Position numbers and translations under genes: made by a program
Shown here: positions 9,293-19,785 of the stretch, piece by piece
Layout of the letters: each line of letters begins with the position of its first letter
Numbering within the stretch: the first letter of the stretch is position 1
NCBI GenBank assembly: GCA_016191285.1
Contig: JACPPA010000029.1
Location: 1-64,000, forward strand
Direction: 5' to 3'
DNA from: Gammaproteobacteria bacterium
GTDB lineage: Bacteria > Pseudomonadota > Gammaproteobacteria > Ga0077536
DNA: 64,000 bases
Notes under the pieces: model-generated
Database searches by the model: none
What the model was told of the DNA's origin: nothing
The model's input: the letters and a program-made list of their open reading frames with translations, nothing else

Positions 9293-10636
9293 ATGGCGAC
9301 CGCGACTAAAAATCTTCCGGGCGGGCTCGGCAACTTGAGTAAGCTTACCGAGTTGCGTCAGCGTCTCGTGTTTTTGCTCGGGGCGATAGTGGTGTTCCGG
9401 ATCTGTACGCACATTCCGGTGCCGGGCATCAATCCAGTCGCGCTGGCGCAGTTATTTAATTCGCAAACCGGCACGATCCTCGACATGTTCAACATGTTTT
9501 CGGGTGGCGCGTTGAAACGTTTCTCGGTCGTCGCGCTCGGCATCATGCCGTATATCTCGGCGTCGATTATTTTGCAGTTGCTGACCCTGGTCCATCCGAA
9601 GCTCGAGCAATTGAAGAAGGAAGGCGAATCCGGCCGGCGCAAGATCAATCAATACACGCGTTACGCGACAGTGGTGTTGTCCATTTTCCAAGCCACCGGT
9701 ATCGCGATCATGATGGAGCAGCAGACCGCGGCCGGCATGTCGCTTGTGATGTATCCGGGGATCGCGTTTAAAATCGCCTGTGTTTCCACTTTGGTGACGG
9801 GGACGCTATTTCTAATGTGGCTTGGCGAGCAAGTCACCGAACGCGGAGTCGGCAACGGCATTTCCATGATCATCTTCGCCGGCATCGCGGCTGGCTTGCC
9901 GCGCGCCATCGGCGGGACCTTGGAGCTTGCCCGGACTGGCGAATTGCATATTTTCCTCGTGTTCGCGCTGTTCATCTTAGTGATCATGGTGACGGGGCTG
10001 GTGGTATTCGTCGAGCGCGGCCAACGTCGCATCACGGTCAATTACGCCAAGCAACAACGCGGACGTCAGGTGTTTGCCGGCCAAGCCAGTCACCTGCCGC
10101 TCAAGATCAATATGGCGGGTGTAATCCCACCGATTTTTGCGTCGAGCATTATCTTGTTTCCCAGCACGGTCGCCGGTTGGTTTGGTAATGCGCAGGGCTT
10201 GACGTGGTTGCGGGATCTGGCGAGTGCGTTATCGCCGGGACAACCGATCTACGTCATGCTGTATGCGATTGCGATAGTGTTCTTCTGCTTTTTCTACACC
10301 GCCTTGGTGTTTAATCCCAAGGAGACCGCGGATAACTTGAAGAAATCCGGTGCGTTGGTTCCAGGTTTTCGCCCGGGCGACCAGACCGCGAAATACATTG
10401 ATGGCGTGATGACGCGCCTGACGGCCGCTGGCGCTATCTACATCACACTGGTGTGCCTGCTGCCTGAGTTCCTCATCCTAGAATTCAACGTCCCCTTCTA
10501 TTTTGGCGGGACGTCGCTCCTCATCATCGTTGTGGTGGTGATGGACTTCATGGCTCAAGTGCAGGCGCATTTGATGTCACACCAGTACGAGGGGCTGCTC
10601 AAGAAGGCCAACCTTAAAGGGTATGGCCGGCGCTAG
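9293..10636 (+). CDS. secY: Protein translocase subunit SecY
   Basis: The product is 447 aa, the central channel of the SecYEG translocon in the inner membrane. About ten hydrophobic segments are visible. [13 protein letters not shown] near the N-terminus, the plug region [20 protein letters not shown] and the [14 protein letters not shown] segment are conserved. I chose ATG 9293, four bases after the rplO stop, over the open upstream frame because it gives the usual N-terminus. In its normal place between rplO and rpmJ. Confidence 0.97.
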   Translation: MATATKNLPGGLGNLSKLTELRQRLVFLLGAIVVFRICTHIPVPGINPVALAQLFNSQTGTILDMFNMFSGGALKRFSVVALGIMPYISASIILQLLTLVHPKLEQLKKEGESGRRKINQYTRYATVVLSIFQATGIAIMMEQQTAAGMSLVMYPGIAFKIACVSTLVTGTLFLMWLGEQVTERGVGNGISMIIFAGIAAGLPRAIGGTLELARTGELHIFLVFALFILVIMVTGLVVFVERGQRRITVNYAKQQRGRQVFAGQASHLPLKINMAGVIPPIFASSIILFPSTVAGWFGNAQGLTWLRDLASALSPGQPIYVMLYAIAIVFFCFFYTALVFNPKETADNLKKSGALVPGFRPGDQTAKYIDGVMTRLTAAGAIYITLVCLLPEFLILEFNVPFYFGGTSLLIIVVVVMDFMAQVQAHLMSHQYEGLLKKANLKGYGRR

Positions 10637-10659
10637 CGGTCCCAACAGGAAACCTTCGT

Positions 10660-10773
10660 ATGAAAGTACGTGCATCTATCAAACCGATTTGTCGCAATTG
10701 CCGGATTATTCGGCGTAAAGGCACCGTGCGAGTGATCTGCAAGGATCCTCGTCACAAGCAGCGTCAAGGTTAA
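10660..10773 (+). CDS. rpmJ: 50S ribosomal protein L36
   Basis: This is a 37-codon gene. The protein begins [20 protein letters not shown] and ends DPRHKQRQG. Cys11, Cys14, Cys27 and His32 form the zinc site of the C+ type of L36. A further zinc-free paralogue could exist elsewhere, which is common but not visible here. It sits between secY and rpsM as in most bacteria. Confidence 0.95.
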   Translation: MKVRASIKPICRNCRIIRRKGTVRVICKDPRHKQRQG

Positions 10774-10795
10774 CGAGACAACGAGGCAAATATAT

Positions 10796-11152
10796 ATGGC
10801 GCGTGTCGCAGGCGTAAACATTCCGGATCGGAAGCATACGGTCATTGCGCTGACCCACATTTACGGCATCGGCCTGACGCGCTCGCGCAAAATTTGCGCG
10901 GCGTCGAAGGTGCCGCAGAATGCGAAGATTAAAGACTTAACCGAAGAGCAACTTGAAAGTTTGCGCGCGGAAGTCGGCAAATTCGTCGTCGAAGGCGACT
11001 TACGACGTGAAGTCTCCATGAGCATCAAGCGCCTGATGGACCTTGGGTGTTACCGAGGTGTTCGTCATCGCCGTGGTTTGACCGTACGCGGCCAACGCAC
11101 TCGCACCAATGCGCGCACCCGTAAAGGGCCGCGTCGCGCCGTTAGGAAGTAG
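10796..11152 (+). CDS. rpsM: 30S ribosomal protein S13
   Basis: The product is 118 aa, as in E. coli. S13 bridges the 30S head to the 50S and touches the P-site tRNA with its C-terminal tail. [20 protein letters not shown] and the tail segment [16 protein letters not shown] are characteristic. First gene of the alpha group. Confidence 0.97.
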   Translation: MARVAGVNIPDRKHTVIALTHIYGIGLTRSRKICAASKVPQNAKIKDLTEEQLESLRAEVGKFVVEGDLRREVSMSIKRLMDLGCYRGVRHRRGLTVRGQRTRTNARTRKGPRRAVRK

Positions 11153-11161
11153 GTATCTAAT

Positions 11162-11557
11162 ATGGCAACCACACCGGCGCCCGCCAAAGTCCGTAAGCGC
11201 ACGAAGAAGACCGTGGTCGACGGGATCGCGCATATTCACGCGTCGTTTAATAATACGATCATCACCATCACCGATCGCCAGGGGAATACGCTGGCCTGGG
11301 CCACCGCCGGTGGCAGCGGTTTCCGCGGTTCGCGTAAGAGTACGCCGTTCGCGGCCCAAGTCGCAGCCGAGAAACTCTCGCATGTGATCGATGACTACGG
11401 GACGCAAACGTTGGATGTGTTCGTTAAAGGCCCAGGACCAGGCCGCGAATCCGCCGTCCGCTCGCTCAACGCCGCGGGCTTCAAGATCACCAACATCACC
11501 GATGTGACGCCCATACCGCACAACGGTTGCCGACCGCCCAAGAAGCGGCGCGTATAA
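11162..11557 (+). CDS. rpsK: 30S ribosomal protein S11
   Basis: The product is 131 aa. S11 forms part of the platform near the Shine-Dalgarno helix. [19 protein letters not shown] and the C-terminal [18 protein letters not shown] are nearly invariant. It is 9 bp downstream of rpsM. Confidence 0.97.
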   Translation: MATTPAPAKVRKRTKKTVVDGIAHIHASFNNTIITITDRQGNTLAWATAGGSGFRGSRKSTPFAAQVAAEKLSHVIDDYGTQTLDVFVKGPGPGRESAVRSLNAAGFKITNITDVTPIPHNGCRPPKKRRV

Positions 11558-11574
11558 AGTTCGAGGAAAAGCGC

Positions 11575-12198
11575 ATGGCCAGATACTTAGGACCGAAGTG
11601 TAAATTGAGCCGCCGACAAGGCACCGACTTGTCGCTCAAGAGTCGCGCGCGCGGCATTGAATCGAAATGCCAGCTCGACAAACCACCCGGACAGCACGGC
11701 GACAATCGCAATCGCCGGCAATCGAACTACGCCACGCAGCTGCGTGAAAAGCAGAAGCTTCGTTATATCTACGGCGTGCTTGAACGGCAATTCAGCAACT
11801 ACTATCAGCGGGCCGCGCAGAGCAAGGGCGCCACCGGCGAAAATCTGCTGAAGCTGCTTGAATCGCGGCTCGACAACGTGGTCTATCGCATGGGTTTTGG
11901 CGTGACGCGCTCGGAAGCACGGCAGCTGGTCGCGCATAAAGCGATTACCGTCAACGGTGGGATCGTGAATATTCCGTCGTATCAAGTCAGCGCCAAAGAC
12001 CTCATCGCCATTCGCGAACGCGCGAAAAAGCAAACACGGATCCAAGATTCGCTCACCATCGCGGAGCAAATTGGGTTCCCCGATTGGTTGGACGTGAACG
12101 TCAAAAAGATGGAAGGCACGTTCAAGGCGGCGCCGGAGCGCAGCGAGCTGCCAGCCGACATTAACGAATCCCTGGTCGTAGAGTTGTACTCGAAGTAA
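11575..12198 (+). CDS. rpsD: 30S ribosomal protein S4
   Basis: The product is 207 aa. S4 is a primary 16S binder; in E. coli it also represses the alpha operon. It begins [19 protein letters not shown], has the S4 RNA-binding domain ([20 protein letters not shown], near residues 97-116) and ends [12 protein letters not shown]. It is the zinc-free type. The start at 11575 was chosen over the open frame inside rpsK. Confidence 0.97.
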   Translation: MARYLGPKCKLSRRQGTDLSLKSRARGIESKCQLDKPPGQHGDNRNRRQSNYATQLREKQKLRYIYGVLERQFSNYYQRAAQSKGATGENLLKLLESRLDNVVYRMGFGVTRSEARQLVAHKAITVNGGIVNIPSYQVSAKDLIAIRERAKKQTRIQDSLTIAEQIGFPDWLDVNVKKMEGTFKAAPERSELPADINESLVVELYSK

Positions 12199-12219
12199 GG
12201 GTTGGAATAGGAGAAAGTT

Positions 12220-13230
12220 ATGGCGGCAGTAGTCAGCGAATTGTTGAAGCCTAAAATCGTCGAGGTGCAAAACTTAGGCCTAAACACGGCGCGCATTACC
12301 CTCGAACCGCTCAATCGCGGATTCGGCCACACACTCGGTAACGCGCTCAGGAGAGTGCTGTTGTCCTCCATGACAGGGGCGGCAGTGGTTGAAGTTGAAA
12401 TCGAAAACGTGCTGCACGAATACACCACCATTGAGGGTGTCCAGGAAGACGTCACGGATATTCTGTTGAACCTCAAAGGGCTCGCGATTCGGATGCACGC
12501 GCGAGATGAGGCAACGATCACGATCAACAAGCGGGGACCCGGCCCTGCGCTGGCGAGCGACATCATGCTCGACCACGACATCGAAATTGTCGATCCCGCA
12601 TTTCATATCGCTAATCTGGCGGCGAACGGCGAACTGAATATGACGCTTAAGATCGCGCGCGGCCGCGGATATCGTCCAGCGGTCGGTCGTGAGGCGCCGG
12701 CGCCAGAAGAAGCGGAGCACACCATCGGACGACTCAAGCTCGATGCGTCCTTTAGTCCGGTACGCCGCGTGGCCTACGAAGTGCAGAGTGCGCGCGTCGA
12801 ACAGCAGACCGATCTCGACAAACTCATCATCACCATTGAAACCAACGGCACCATCGATCCCGAATACGCGGTGCGCGAAGCGGCCGGGATTTTGCGCAGC
12901 CAACTGGCGGTGTTGGTCGATCTAAGCGGCGAGCAAGCGGCTGAACCTTCGCGGCGTCAAGATGCCGAGATCGATCCGATTCTGTTGCGCTCGATTGACG
13001 ATTTGGAGCTCACGGTACGTTCGGCCAATTGTTTAAAAGCGGAAAGCATTTACTACATCGGCGATCTCATTCAACGCACTGAAGTAGAGTTATTGAAGAC
13101 GCCGAACTTAGGCAAGAAGTCGCTTACCGAAATCAAAGACGTCTTGGCGGCGCGTGGGTTATCTTTAGGCATGCGCCTTGAGAATTGGCCACCCAAGGGT
13201 CTTTATGAACATGAGCGGATGGCCGGCTAA
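12220..13230 (+). CDS. rpoA: RNA polymerase subunit alpha
   Basis: The product is 336 aa. The N-terminal dimerisation domain ([19 protein letters not shown], about residues 29-47) nucleates polymerase assembly. The C-terminal domain ([20 protein letters not shown], about 263-282) binds UP elements and activators. A GGAG box stands upstream of ATG 12220. It lies in the canonical rpsD-rpoA-rplQ order. Confidence 0.98.
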   Translation: MAAVVSELLKPKIVEVQNLGLNTARITLEPLNRGFGHTLGNALRRVLLSSMTGAAVVEVEIENVLHEYTTIEGVQEDVTDILLNLKGLAIRMHARDEATITINKRGPGPALASDIMLDHDIEIVDPAFHIANLAANGELNMTLKIARGRGYRPAVGREAPAPEEAEHTIGRLKLDASFSPVRRVAYEVQSARVEQQTDLDKLIITIETNGTIDPEYAVREAAGILRSQLAVLVDLSGEQAAEPSRRQDAEIDPILLRSIDDLELTVRSANCLKAESIYYIGDLIQRTEVELLKTPNLGKKSLTEIKDVLAARGLSLGMRLENWPPKGLYEHERMAG

Positions 13231-13257
13231 GGTCGCGCACGGTTAGAGGAATTTTCG

Positions 13258-13644
13258 ATGAGACATCAAAACGCTGGACGCCATTTAGGGCGTACCAGCT
13301 CGCACCGCAAGGCCATGTTTAGAAACATGGCCGCTTCGTTGATTCGTCACGAGGTGATTCGCACCACGCTACCGAAAGCGAAAGAACTTCGGCGCGAAGC
13401 GGAGCCCTTGATTACGTTGGCGAAGGCCGATTCGGTCGCCAATCGTCGTCTGGCGTTTTCGCGCCTGCGCGATCGCGACGCGGTGACGAAACTCTTCAAT
13501 CTACTCGGGCCGCGTTTTTTACAACGGCCAGGTGGTTATCTACGGATCCTGAAATGCGGATTTCGCCCGGGTGATAAAGCGCCGATGGCGATCGTCGAGT
13601 TGATGGATCGTCCGCCAGCCGAGGTCACCGATACCGCCGAGTAG
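13258..13644 (+). CDS. rplQ: 50S ribosomal protein L17
   Basis: The product is 128 aa. [20 protein letters not shown] and [20 protein letters not shown] are diagnostic of L17, which lies near the tunnel exit. It is the last gene of the ribosomal superoperon and converges on gatB, with a REP palindrome in the 128-bp junction. Confidence 0.97.
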   Translation: MRHQNAGRHLGRTSSHRKAMFRNMAASLIRHEVIRTTLPKAKELRREAEPLITLAKADSVANRRLAFSRLRDRDAVTKLFNLLGPRFLQRPGGYLRILKCGFRPGDKAPMAIVELMDRPPAEVTDTAE

Positions 13645-13708
13645 CGGCAAAATTATCGCGGTATCTCATGGGACCCCCGCAGTGAGCCAGGAACTCTTAA
13701 GGCGCTCA

Positions 13709-13733
13709 ATTCGCGGCTAAAGCCGCTCCCGCC
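13709..13733. repeat. Single REP palindrome between rplQ and gatB
   Basis: The sequence ATTCGCGGCTAAAGCCGCTC followed by CCGCC is one copy of the REP unit found as paired copies near 42.8, 48.0 and 51.5 kb. The GCGGCT/AGCCGC arms form a short hairpin. It lies between two convergent genes, where it could also stall transcription from either side. No U-rich tract follows, so it is not a classical terminator. Confidence 0.8.
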
Positions 13734-13772
13734 AAAGCCGAATTCGCGCTTCGTCCACCCGCAGGCGGCGGA

Positions 13773-15218
13773 CTAGTTGTCCCTCACACTTAACGCCGAT
13801 TTCAACAGCACATTGAGCTGCTGGGGGTCGGCTTTCCCGCCGGATCTTCTCATGACCTGACCGACAAAGTAGCCGAATATCTTTTCCTTGCCGGCGCGAT
13901 ATTGGGCGACCTGCTGGGGACTGTCGGCGATGACTGCTGCAATTAACTTTGAAATTTCATCGGTATCGCTTACCTGCTGTAGATCACTCCCCGCAATGAG
14001 CTCATCCACAGTTCCATCCCACCCGTTCCACATGACTTTGAAAAGCAGCTTTGCAGTTGTGTTCGAAATGGTCCGGCCGCGAATTCGAAGTAGTAATTGC
14101 GCTAGCGCAGCGGGCCCGACTCTTACTGCCGAGAAATCGATCCCTTCGCGACGCACGGCGGCGAACAACTCACCGACGACCCAGTTGGCGGCTTGCGTGG
14201 GATCGCCGCACGCCTGGGCAAGCGCTTCGAAATATTCGCACACAGTGCGTTCGCCCGAGAGCGAGTCGGCATCCTCCTCGCTTAAACCGAATTCGCTGAC
14301 GTAACGAATCCGACGGCTCGCCGGTAATTCGGGAAGCCGTGCGCGCGCCGCGTTAATCTCATCGGTATTAATCCGGATCGGGAGGAGATCGGGATCGGGA
14401 AAGTAGCGGTAATCATGCGCGTCTTCTTTGTTCCGCATGCTCCGGGTTTCGTCGCGGTCCGGATCATAGAGCCGCGTTTCCTGCACGACATTCCGCCCGT
14501 TTTCCAACAATTCGGTTTGCCGCTCGATCTCATAATTGATCGCGCGTTCGATAAAGCGGAACGAGTTAAGGTTTTTGATTTCGGCGCGAGTGCCGAGTGC
14601 CTCGGAACCTACCGGCCGCACCGATACATTCGCATCGCAACGGAACGAGCCCTCCTGCATGTTGCCGTCGCAGATCCCGATAAACCGCACCAGCGTGTGG
14701 ATCGCGCGCATGTATTGAACCGCTTCGAGCGCCGTCGCCAGGTCCGGTTCGGACACCACTTCAAGTAACGGCGTGCCAGCCCGATTCAAATCCACGCCGG
14801 TCGCACCTGGAAAAAGATCATGCACGGACTTTCCCGCGTCTTCTTCCAGGTGCGCGCGCCGGATACTAATGCGCTTCAGGCTGCCATCGGCGCGCGGCAA
14901 GTCAAGATAGCCGTCGGCGACAATCGGGTGTTCGTACTGACTGATTTGATAACCCTTGGGCAGATCCGGGTAGAAATAATTCTTCCGCGCGAAAACCGAC
15001 GACGACGCGATCCGCGCATTGATCGCGAGGCCGAACAGTATCGCCATCTCGATCGCGCGCGCATTAACCACCGGCAGCACGCCCGGCAGACCTAGGTCGA
15101 TCGCGCAGGCTTGGGTGTTTGGCGCCGTGCCGTACTTAGTCGATGCGCCCGAAAAGATCTTGGACACGGTTGCCAGTTGCACATGAATCTCAAGACCGAT
15201 GACCGGTTCCCATTGCAT
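13773..15218 (-). CDS. gatB: Aspartyl/glutamyl-tRNA amidotransferase subunit B
   Basis: The product is 481 aa, full length. GatB carries the kinase-like site that phosphorylates the side chain of mischarged Glu-tRNA(Gln) or Asp-tRNA(Asn) before amidation. It begins [15 protein letters not shown], and contains [18 protein letters not shown] and [12 protein letters not shown]-terminal YqeY-like tRNA-binding domain follows. It abuts gatA with no gap, in a gatC-gatA-gatB operon. Confidence 0.97.
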   Translation of the reverse strand: MQWEPVIGLEIHVQLATVSKIFSGASTKYGTAPNTQACAIDLGLPGVLPVVNARAIEMAILFGLAINARIASSSVFARKNYFYPDLPKGYQISQYEHPIVADGYLDLPRADGSLKRISIRRAHLEEDAGKSVHDLFPGATGVDLNRAGTPLLEVVSEPDLATALEAVQYMRAIHTLVRFIGICDGNMQEGSFRCDANVSVRPVGSEALGTRAEIKNLNSFRFIERAINYEIERQTELLENGRNVVQETRLYDPDRDETRSMRNKEDAHDYRYFPDPDLLPIRINTDEINAARARLPELPASRRIRYVSEFGLSEEDADSLSGERTVCEYFEALAQACGDPTQAANWVVGELFAAVRREGIDFSAVRVGPAALAQLLLRIRGRTISNTTAKLLFKVMWNGWDGTVDELIAGSDLQQVSDTDEISKLIAAVIADSPQQVAQYRAGKEKIFGYFVGQVMRRSGGKADPQQLNVLLKSALSVRDN

Positions 15219-16688
15219 TTAAGTCGATCCAATCCAAGAAGGAGTGTGTTGGTGCCAGTCCGTTTCGCCCTGAAACCGGTGCGCGACGTTCAAGACTTTG
15301 GCTTCGGAAAAATAATTACCAATTAACTGCAGGCCGACCGGCAACTCATTCACGAAGCCCGCGGGTATCGACGCCGCGGGTAAGCCCGCGAGATTTACCG
15401 CTGTCGTATAAATATCGGATAAATACATCTGCACCGGATCGGCGGCTTTTTGCCCGAGTCGGAACGCCACGCTCGGTGCGGTGGGGCCCGCAATCAGATC
15501 GACATCGGCAAACGCCGCTTGGAAGTCCTCTTTGATCAGACGGCGCAATCGCTGCGCTTTGGCGTAATAGGCAGCGTAGTATCCAGCCGACAACGCATAC
15601 GTCCCAACGAGAATGCGGCGTTTCACTTCGGCGCCAAAGCCCTCGGCGCGCGAACGCGTGTAGAGATCCTCAAGGTTCGCGGGGTCGGCGCAGCGATGCC
15701 CAAAGCGCACGCCATCGTACCGCGACAAATTGGAGGAACATTCGGCGGATGACAGGATGTAATACGCAGGAATCGCGTAGGCCGTGCTCGCGAGCGAAAT
15801 CTCGCGACACTCGGCGCCTAGTCGACGCAACACCGCCAAGGCTTGTTCGAGACAGCTACCAACCGCTGGATCGAGCGCCGCATCAAAAAACTCACGCGGT
15901 AAGCCGATGCGCAAGCCGCGTAACGGTGCATCCAGCTCTCGCGTAAAATCTTCATCGGCGCGTGGCGCAGAGGTGGAATCGCGGCCATCAAAACCGCACA
16001 TGGCGTTCAGCATCAACGCCAGATCTTCCGCGCTAAGCGCCATCGGCCCGCCTTGATCGAGACTCGAGGCGAAGGCGATCATGCCGTAACGCGACACCCG
16101 GCCGTAGGTTGGCTTGATGCCGCTGATCCCGCAGAACGCGGCCGGCAAACGAATCGAGCCGCCGGTGTCCGTGCCAGTCGCGGCGGGGGCGAGACGTGCG
16201 GCGACCGCGGCGGCCGAGCCGCCGGATGAACCGCCTGGGACACAATCCAAATTCCACGGGTTGCGCGTGGGACCGTAGTAGCTGGTTTCGTTCGACGAGC
16301 CCATCGCAAATTCGTCCATGTTGGTCTTGCCCGACATCACCATGCCCGCCGCGGTTAGTCGCTCGACGACCGTGGCGTCGTAGGGCGCGATGAACGAATC
16401 CAGCATGCGCGAGGCACAGCTGGTGCGCGTGCCAGCCGCGCAAAAAATATCCTTGTTCGCGTACGGGATCCCGAGCAGCGGCCCGTTCGCGCCACGCGCA
16501 CGCGCGGCGTCCGCGCCGGCCGCCGCCGCCAACGCGCGCTCGGGGTACACTGAAATAAAACTATTTAGCCGCGGATCAAGTGCCGCGATGCGCGCCAAAT
16601 AATGTTGCGTGAGGTCGACGCTAGTGAAATCGCCGCGGGCGAGACCCGCCGCGAGGCCCTTAAGGGTGGCCGGAAATACGCTACGCAT
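15219..16688 (-). CDS. gatA: Aspartyl/glutamyl-tRNA amidotransferase subunit A
   Basis: The product is 489 aa, an amidase-signature enzyme that releases ammonia from glutamine. The Lys of PYANKDIF, the [13 protein letters not shown] loop, and the nucleophile region [14 protein letters not shown] give the Ser-cisSer-Lys triad. It is 4 bp from gatC and adjacent to gatB. The complete set implies indirect formation of Gln- and/or Asn-tRNA. Confidence 0.97.
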   Translation of the reverse strand: MRSVFPATLKGLAAGLARGDFTSVDLTQHYLARIAALDPRLNSFISVYPERALAAAAGADAARARGANGPLLGIPYANKDIFCAAGTRTSCASRMLDSFIAPYDATVVERLTAAGMVMSGKTNMDEFAMGSSNETSYYGPTRNPWNLDCVPGGSSGGSAAAVAARLAPAATGTDTGGSIRLPAAFCGISGIKPTYGRVSRYGMIAFASSLDQGGPMALSAEDLALMLNAMCGFDGRDSTSAPRADEDFTRELDAPLRGLRIGLPREFFDAALDPAVGSCLEQALAVLRRLGAECREISLASTAYAIPAYYILSSAECSSNLSRYDGVRFGHRCADPANLEDLYTRSRAEGFGAEVKRRILVGTYALSAGYYAAYYAKAQRLRRLIKEDFQAAFADVDLIAGPTAPSVAFRLGQKAADPVQMYLSDIYTTAVNLAGLPAASIPAGFVNELPVGLQLIGNYFSEAKVLNVAHRFQGETDWHQHTPSWIGST

Positions 16689-16692
16689 GCGT

Positions 16693-16977
16693 CTATTCGA
16701 TCACACGTGGTACGAGGTAGTAGCCAGCTTCGGTCGCTGGCGCGCCGTGTTGCAGGTTCGCGCGTTGGTCCTGTTCGGTAATTTCGTCCGCACGTCGACG
16801 CGAGTCAATTTCGAGCGGGTGGGCGAGCGGTTCAACGCCGTCGGTTGCAACAGCATTCATGCGCTCGACCAAGTTCAGAATCTCGCCTAGCTGTGTCACC
16901 AGCGCAGCTGTCTCACGCGCATCGAGTTGGATCCTGGCGAGCCGCGAGAGGGCTTCGATTTGAGCTGCGTTTAGCAT
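16693..16977 (-). CDS. gatC: Aspartyl/glutamyl-tRNA amidotransferase subunit C
   Basis: The product is 94 aa, the small stabilising subunit that wraps around Gat[18 protein letters not shown] near the N-terminus and the C-terminal [15 protein letters not shown] match the family. First gene of the gatCAB operon, divergent from mreB. A candidate -10 (TATAAC on the - strand) lies about 15 bases upstream of the start, which would leave a very short leader. Confidence 0.95.
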   Translation of the reverse strand: MLNAAQIEALSRLARIQLDARETAALVTQLGEILNLVERMNAVATDGVEPLAHPLEIDSRRRADEITEQDQRANLQHGAPATEAGYYLVPRVIE

Positions 16978-17236
16978 TTTATTGAGAGTGTTATATGTTG
17001 AATAAAAAGAGAAAAATGCATTTCGACCCGTGCTTGCTTAAAAGCACATGTCGCTGCTACATTACGGCCAAGTTTATCCGCCCCGCGAGTATTTTAAGAA
17101 TCGCCTTGCGCGCCATTTCGAGCACGTAATGCGCACAAAGTTTATCACGATCAATTCCGATCCGCGGGCCACCATTCTCCTCGTTTCACGTCGCACGCGC
17201 TTGCGGCGCGAAGCGTGCAGTGCAGAGGACGTTTAA
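16978..17236. promoter_or_regulatory. Divergent gatC-mreB intergenic region
   Basis: This 259-bp gap separates two divergent operons, so it should hold promoters for both. On the + strand TTGCTT (17034-17039) and TACATT (17058-17063) are 18 bp apart, a weak sigma70 match. AGAGGA six bases before the mreB ATG is a clear ribosome-binding site. A 62-codon frame at 17048-17236 has no recognisable features and is not called as a gene. Confidence 0.35.
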
Positions 17237-18280
<1,044 letters not shown>

Positions 18281-18345
18281 CGCGCAATAACTTTAGTCTA
18301 CGTTGCCGGTCTAACTTCACCTTTGCGAGCGCCGGGAGCCGAGCC

Positions 18346-19209
18346 ATTAAACCGCTATTCATCGATGCGCCTTCGCCGAGTGCGCGCTTCATTACGTGCT
18401 TGGTGCTATCGTTTCTGTTGATCTCCGTCGATAACCGGCACACCCATTTGGCGGCGATCCGCGCGGTGTTGTCGGTCGCGCTGTACCCGGTGCAATATGC
18501 CGTGACGTTACCGGTTCGGTTTGTCGATTCAGTAGCCGATTCGTTCGCGACCCGCAATGGATTGGCGCAGGACAACACCACCTTACGCGAGGAGAATTTA
18601 CTGCTCCGCAGCCGCGTACAAAAATTCGCCGCGTTGGAAAGCGAAAACCGTCGTCTGCGTGCGTTGCTCGATTCCAGTGTCGAGCGCGGCGAAGAAGTGG
18701 TGGCGGCCGATATTCTGGCGATCGAGACCAGCGCCGTCATGCGCCAATTAGTCATCAACAAAGGCAGTCGACAACACGTGTATGTCGGTCAGCCGATCGC
18801 GGACGCCCACGGCATCCTCGGTCAAATAATCCAAGTAAACCCCCTGTCGAGCACGGTGATTTTGATCACCGATGCCCGCCATGCGTTACCCGTGATCATC
18901 AATCGCAATGGGATCCGCGCCGTTGCCATGGGTGGTGACAACAATGATGAGCTAACCTTGAGCTTTGTTCCGAACAATGCTGACATCAATGTCGGCGACT
19001 TGGTCGTCACCTCGGGCCTTGACCGTCGTTTCCCAAGCGGCTACCCCGTCGGCGAAGTGGTGCGCGCGGAAAATGATCCCAGCGAACCCTTCGCGCACAT
19101 TGTGCTTAAACCCAGCGCCCACATCGGTCGTGCGCGCGAAGTATTGTTGGTGTGGCCGCGTGCGCAACCGAACGAGGCCATTGCCCCAGCTACGGCGACC
19201 GTGCAATGA
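18346..19209 (+). CDS. mreC: Rod-shape-determining protein MreC, probable ATT start
   Basis: MreC is a bitopic protein that forms periplasmic scaffolds linking MreB to PBP2. One transmembrane segment (TCLVLSFLLISV), a coiled coil (about residues 75-110) and the beta-sandwich domain are visible. No in-frame ATG, GTG or TTG exists between the mreB stop and the conserved KPLF N-terminus. The codon in the usual Met position is ATT 18346, with GGGAG seven bases before it. Translation from ATT, perhaps coupled to mreB, is inferred; the next in-frame TTG/GTG would remove part of the membrane anchor. Confidence 0.88.
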   Translation: MKPLFIDAPSPSARFITCLVLSFLLISVDNRHTHLAAIRAVLSVALYPVQYAVTLPVRFVDSVADSFATRNGLAQDNTTLREENLLLRSRVQKFAALESENRRLRALLDSSVERGEEVVAADILAIETSAVMRQLVINKGSRQHVYVGQPIADAHGILGQIIQVNPLSSTVILITDARHALPVIINRNGIRAVAMGGDNNDELTLSFVPNNADINVGDLVVTSGLDRRFPSGYPVGEVVRAENDPSEPFAHIVLKPSAHIGRAREVLLVWPRAQPNEAIAPATATVQ

Positions 19210-19225
19210 CGCGGAGCGGGCACGC

Positions 19226-19729
19226 GTGATCATGGCCACCAGTTCGTGGAGGGGGGTCTTCGCCGTGATCTTTTCCGTGATCGTCGCCTTTATTTTAGCT
19301 AGCGTCCCGCTCCCCGATAGCGTGCGCGATTGGCGACCGGCATGGGTCGCTTTGGTGATTATCTATTGGTGTCTTGCCATTCCCGAACGCGTTGGCGTGT
19401 TGACGGCGTGGACAATTGGCATACTCCTCGATGTGATGCAAGGCACGCTGCTCGGGCAGAACGCCCTAGGCCTGGCGTTTGTCGCCTATGTGGCGCTTTT
19501 ATACCATCAACGCATTCGCGTCTTTCCATTGTTCCAGCAGTCGCTCTTCGTTGGCTCGTTGATTTTCATTTATCTGGGGTGGATGCTAGTGGTCTATAAC
19601 CTCCTCGGGTCGCGACATTACGCGATTTCCTATTTGCTCGGCGCGTGCACGAGCGCGCTACTGTGGCCATGGATATTTATCGTATTGCGCGATCTCAGAC
19701 GGCGGACGGTACGTGTCGCGGCCCATTAG
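19226..19729 (+). CDS. mreD: Rod-shape-determining protein MreD
   Basis: The product is about 167 aa with five to six membrane segments, an inner-membrane partner of MreC. VFAVIFSVIVAFILASVPLP and ILLDVMQGTLLGQNALGLAF match the family, the latter being its best conserved region. GTG 19226 is preferred because GGAG lies nine bases upstream; ATG 19232 is the alternative. Confidence 0.93.
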   Translation: MIMATSSWRGVFAVIFSVIVAFILASVPLPDSVRDWRPAWVALVIIYWCLAIPERVGVLTAWTIGILLDVMQGTLLGQNALGLAFVAYVALLYHQRIRVFPLFQQSLFVGSLIFIYLGWMLVVYNLLGSRHYAISYLLGACTSALLWPWIFIVLRDLRRRTVRVAAH

Positions 19730-19785
19730 TCGTAGCCTTCACCGCCGTAAAACAATTCACCATCAGCCCGCTCAGCGAATAACCC

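Noticed and set aside
17048-17236. 62-codon gene upstream of mreB
   Set aside because: It has no family features and no ribosome-binding site, and it runs into the mreB ribosome-binding site.
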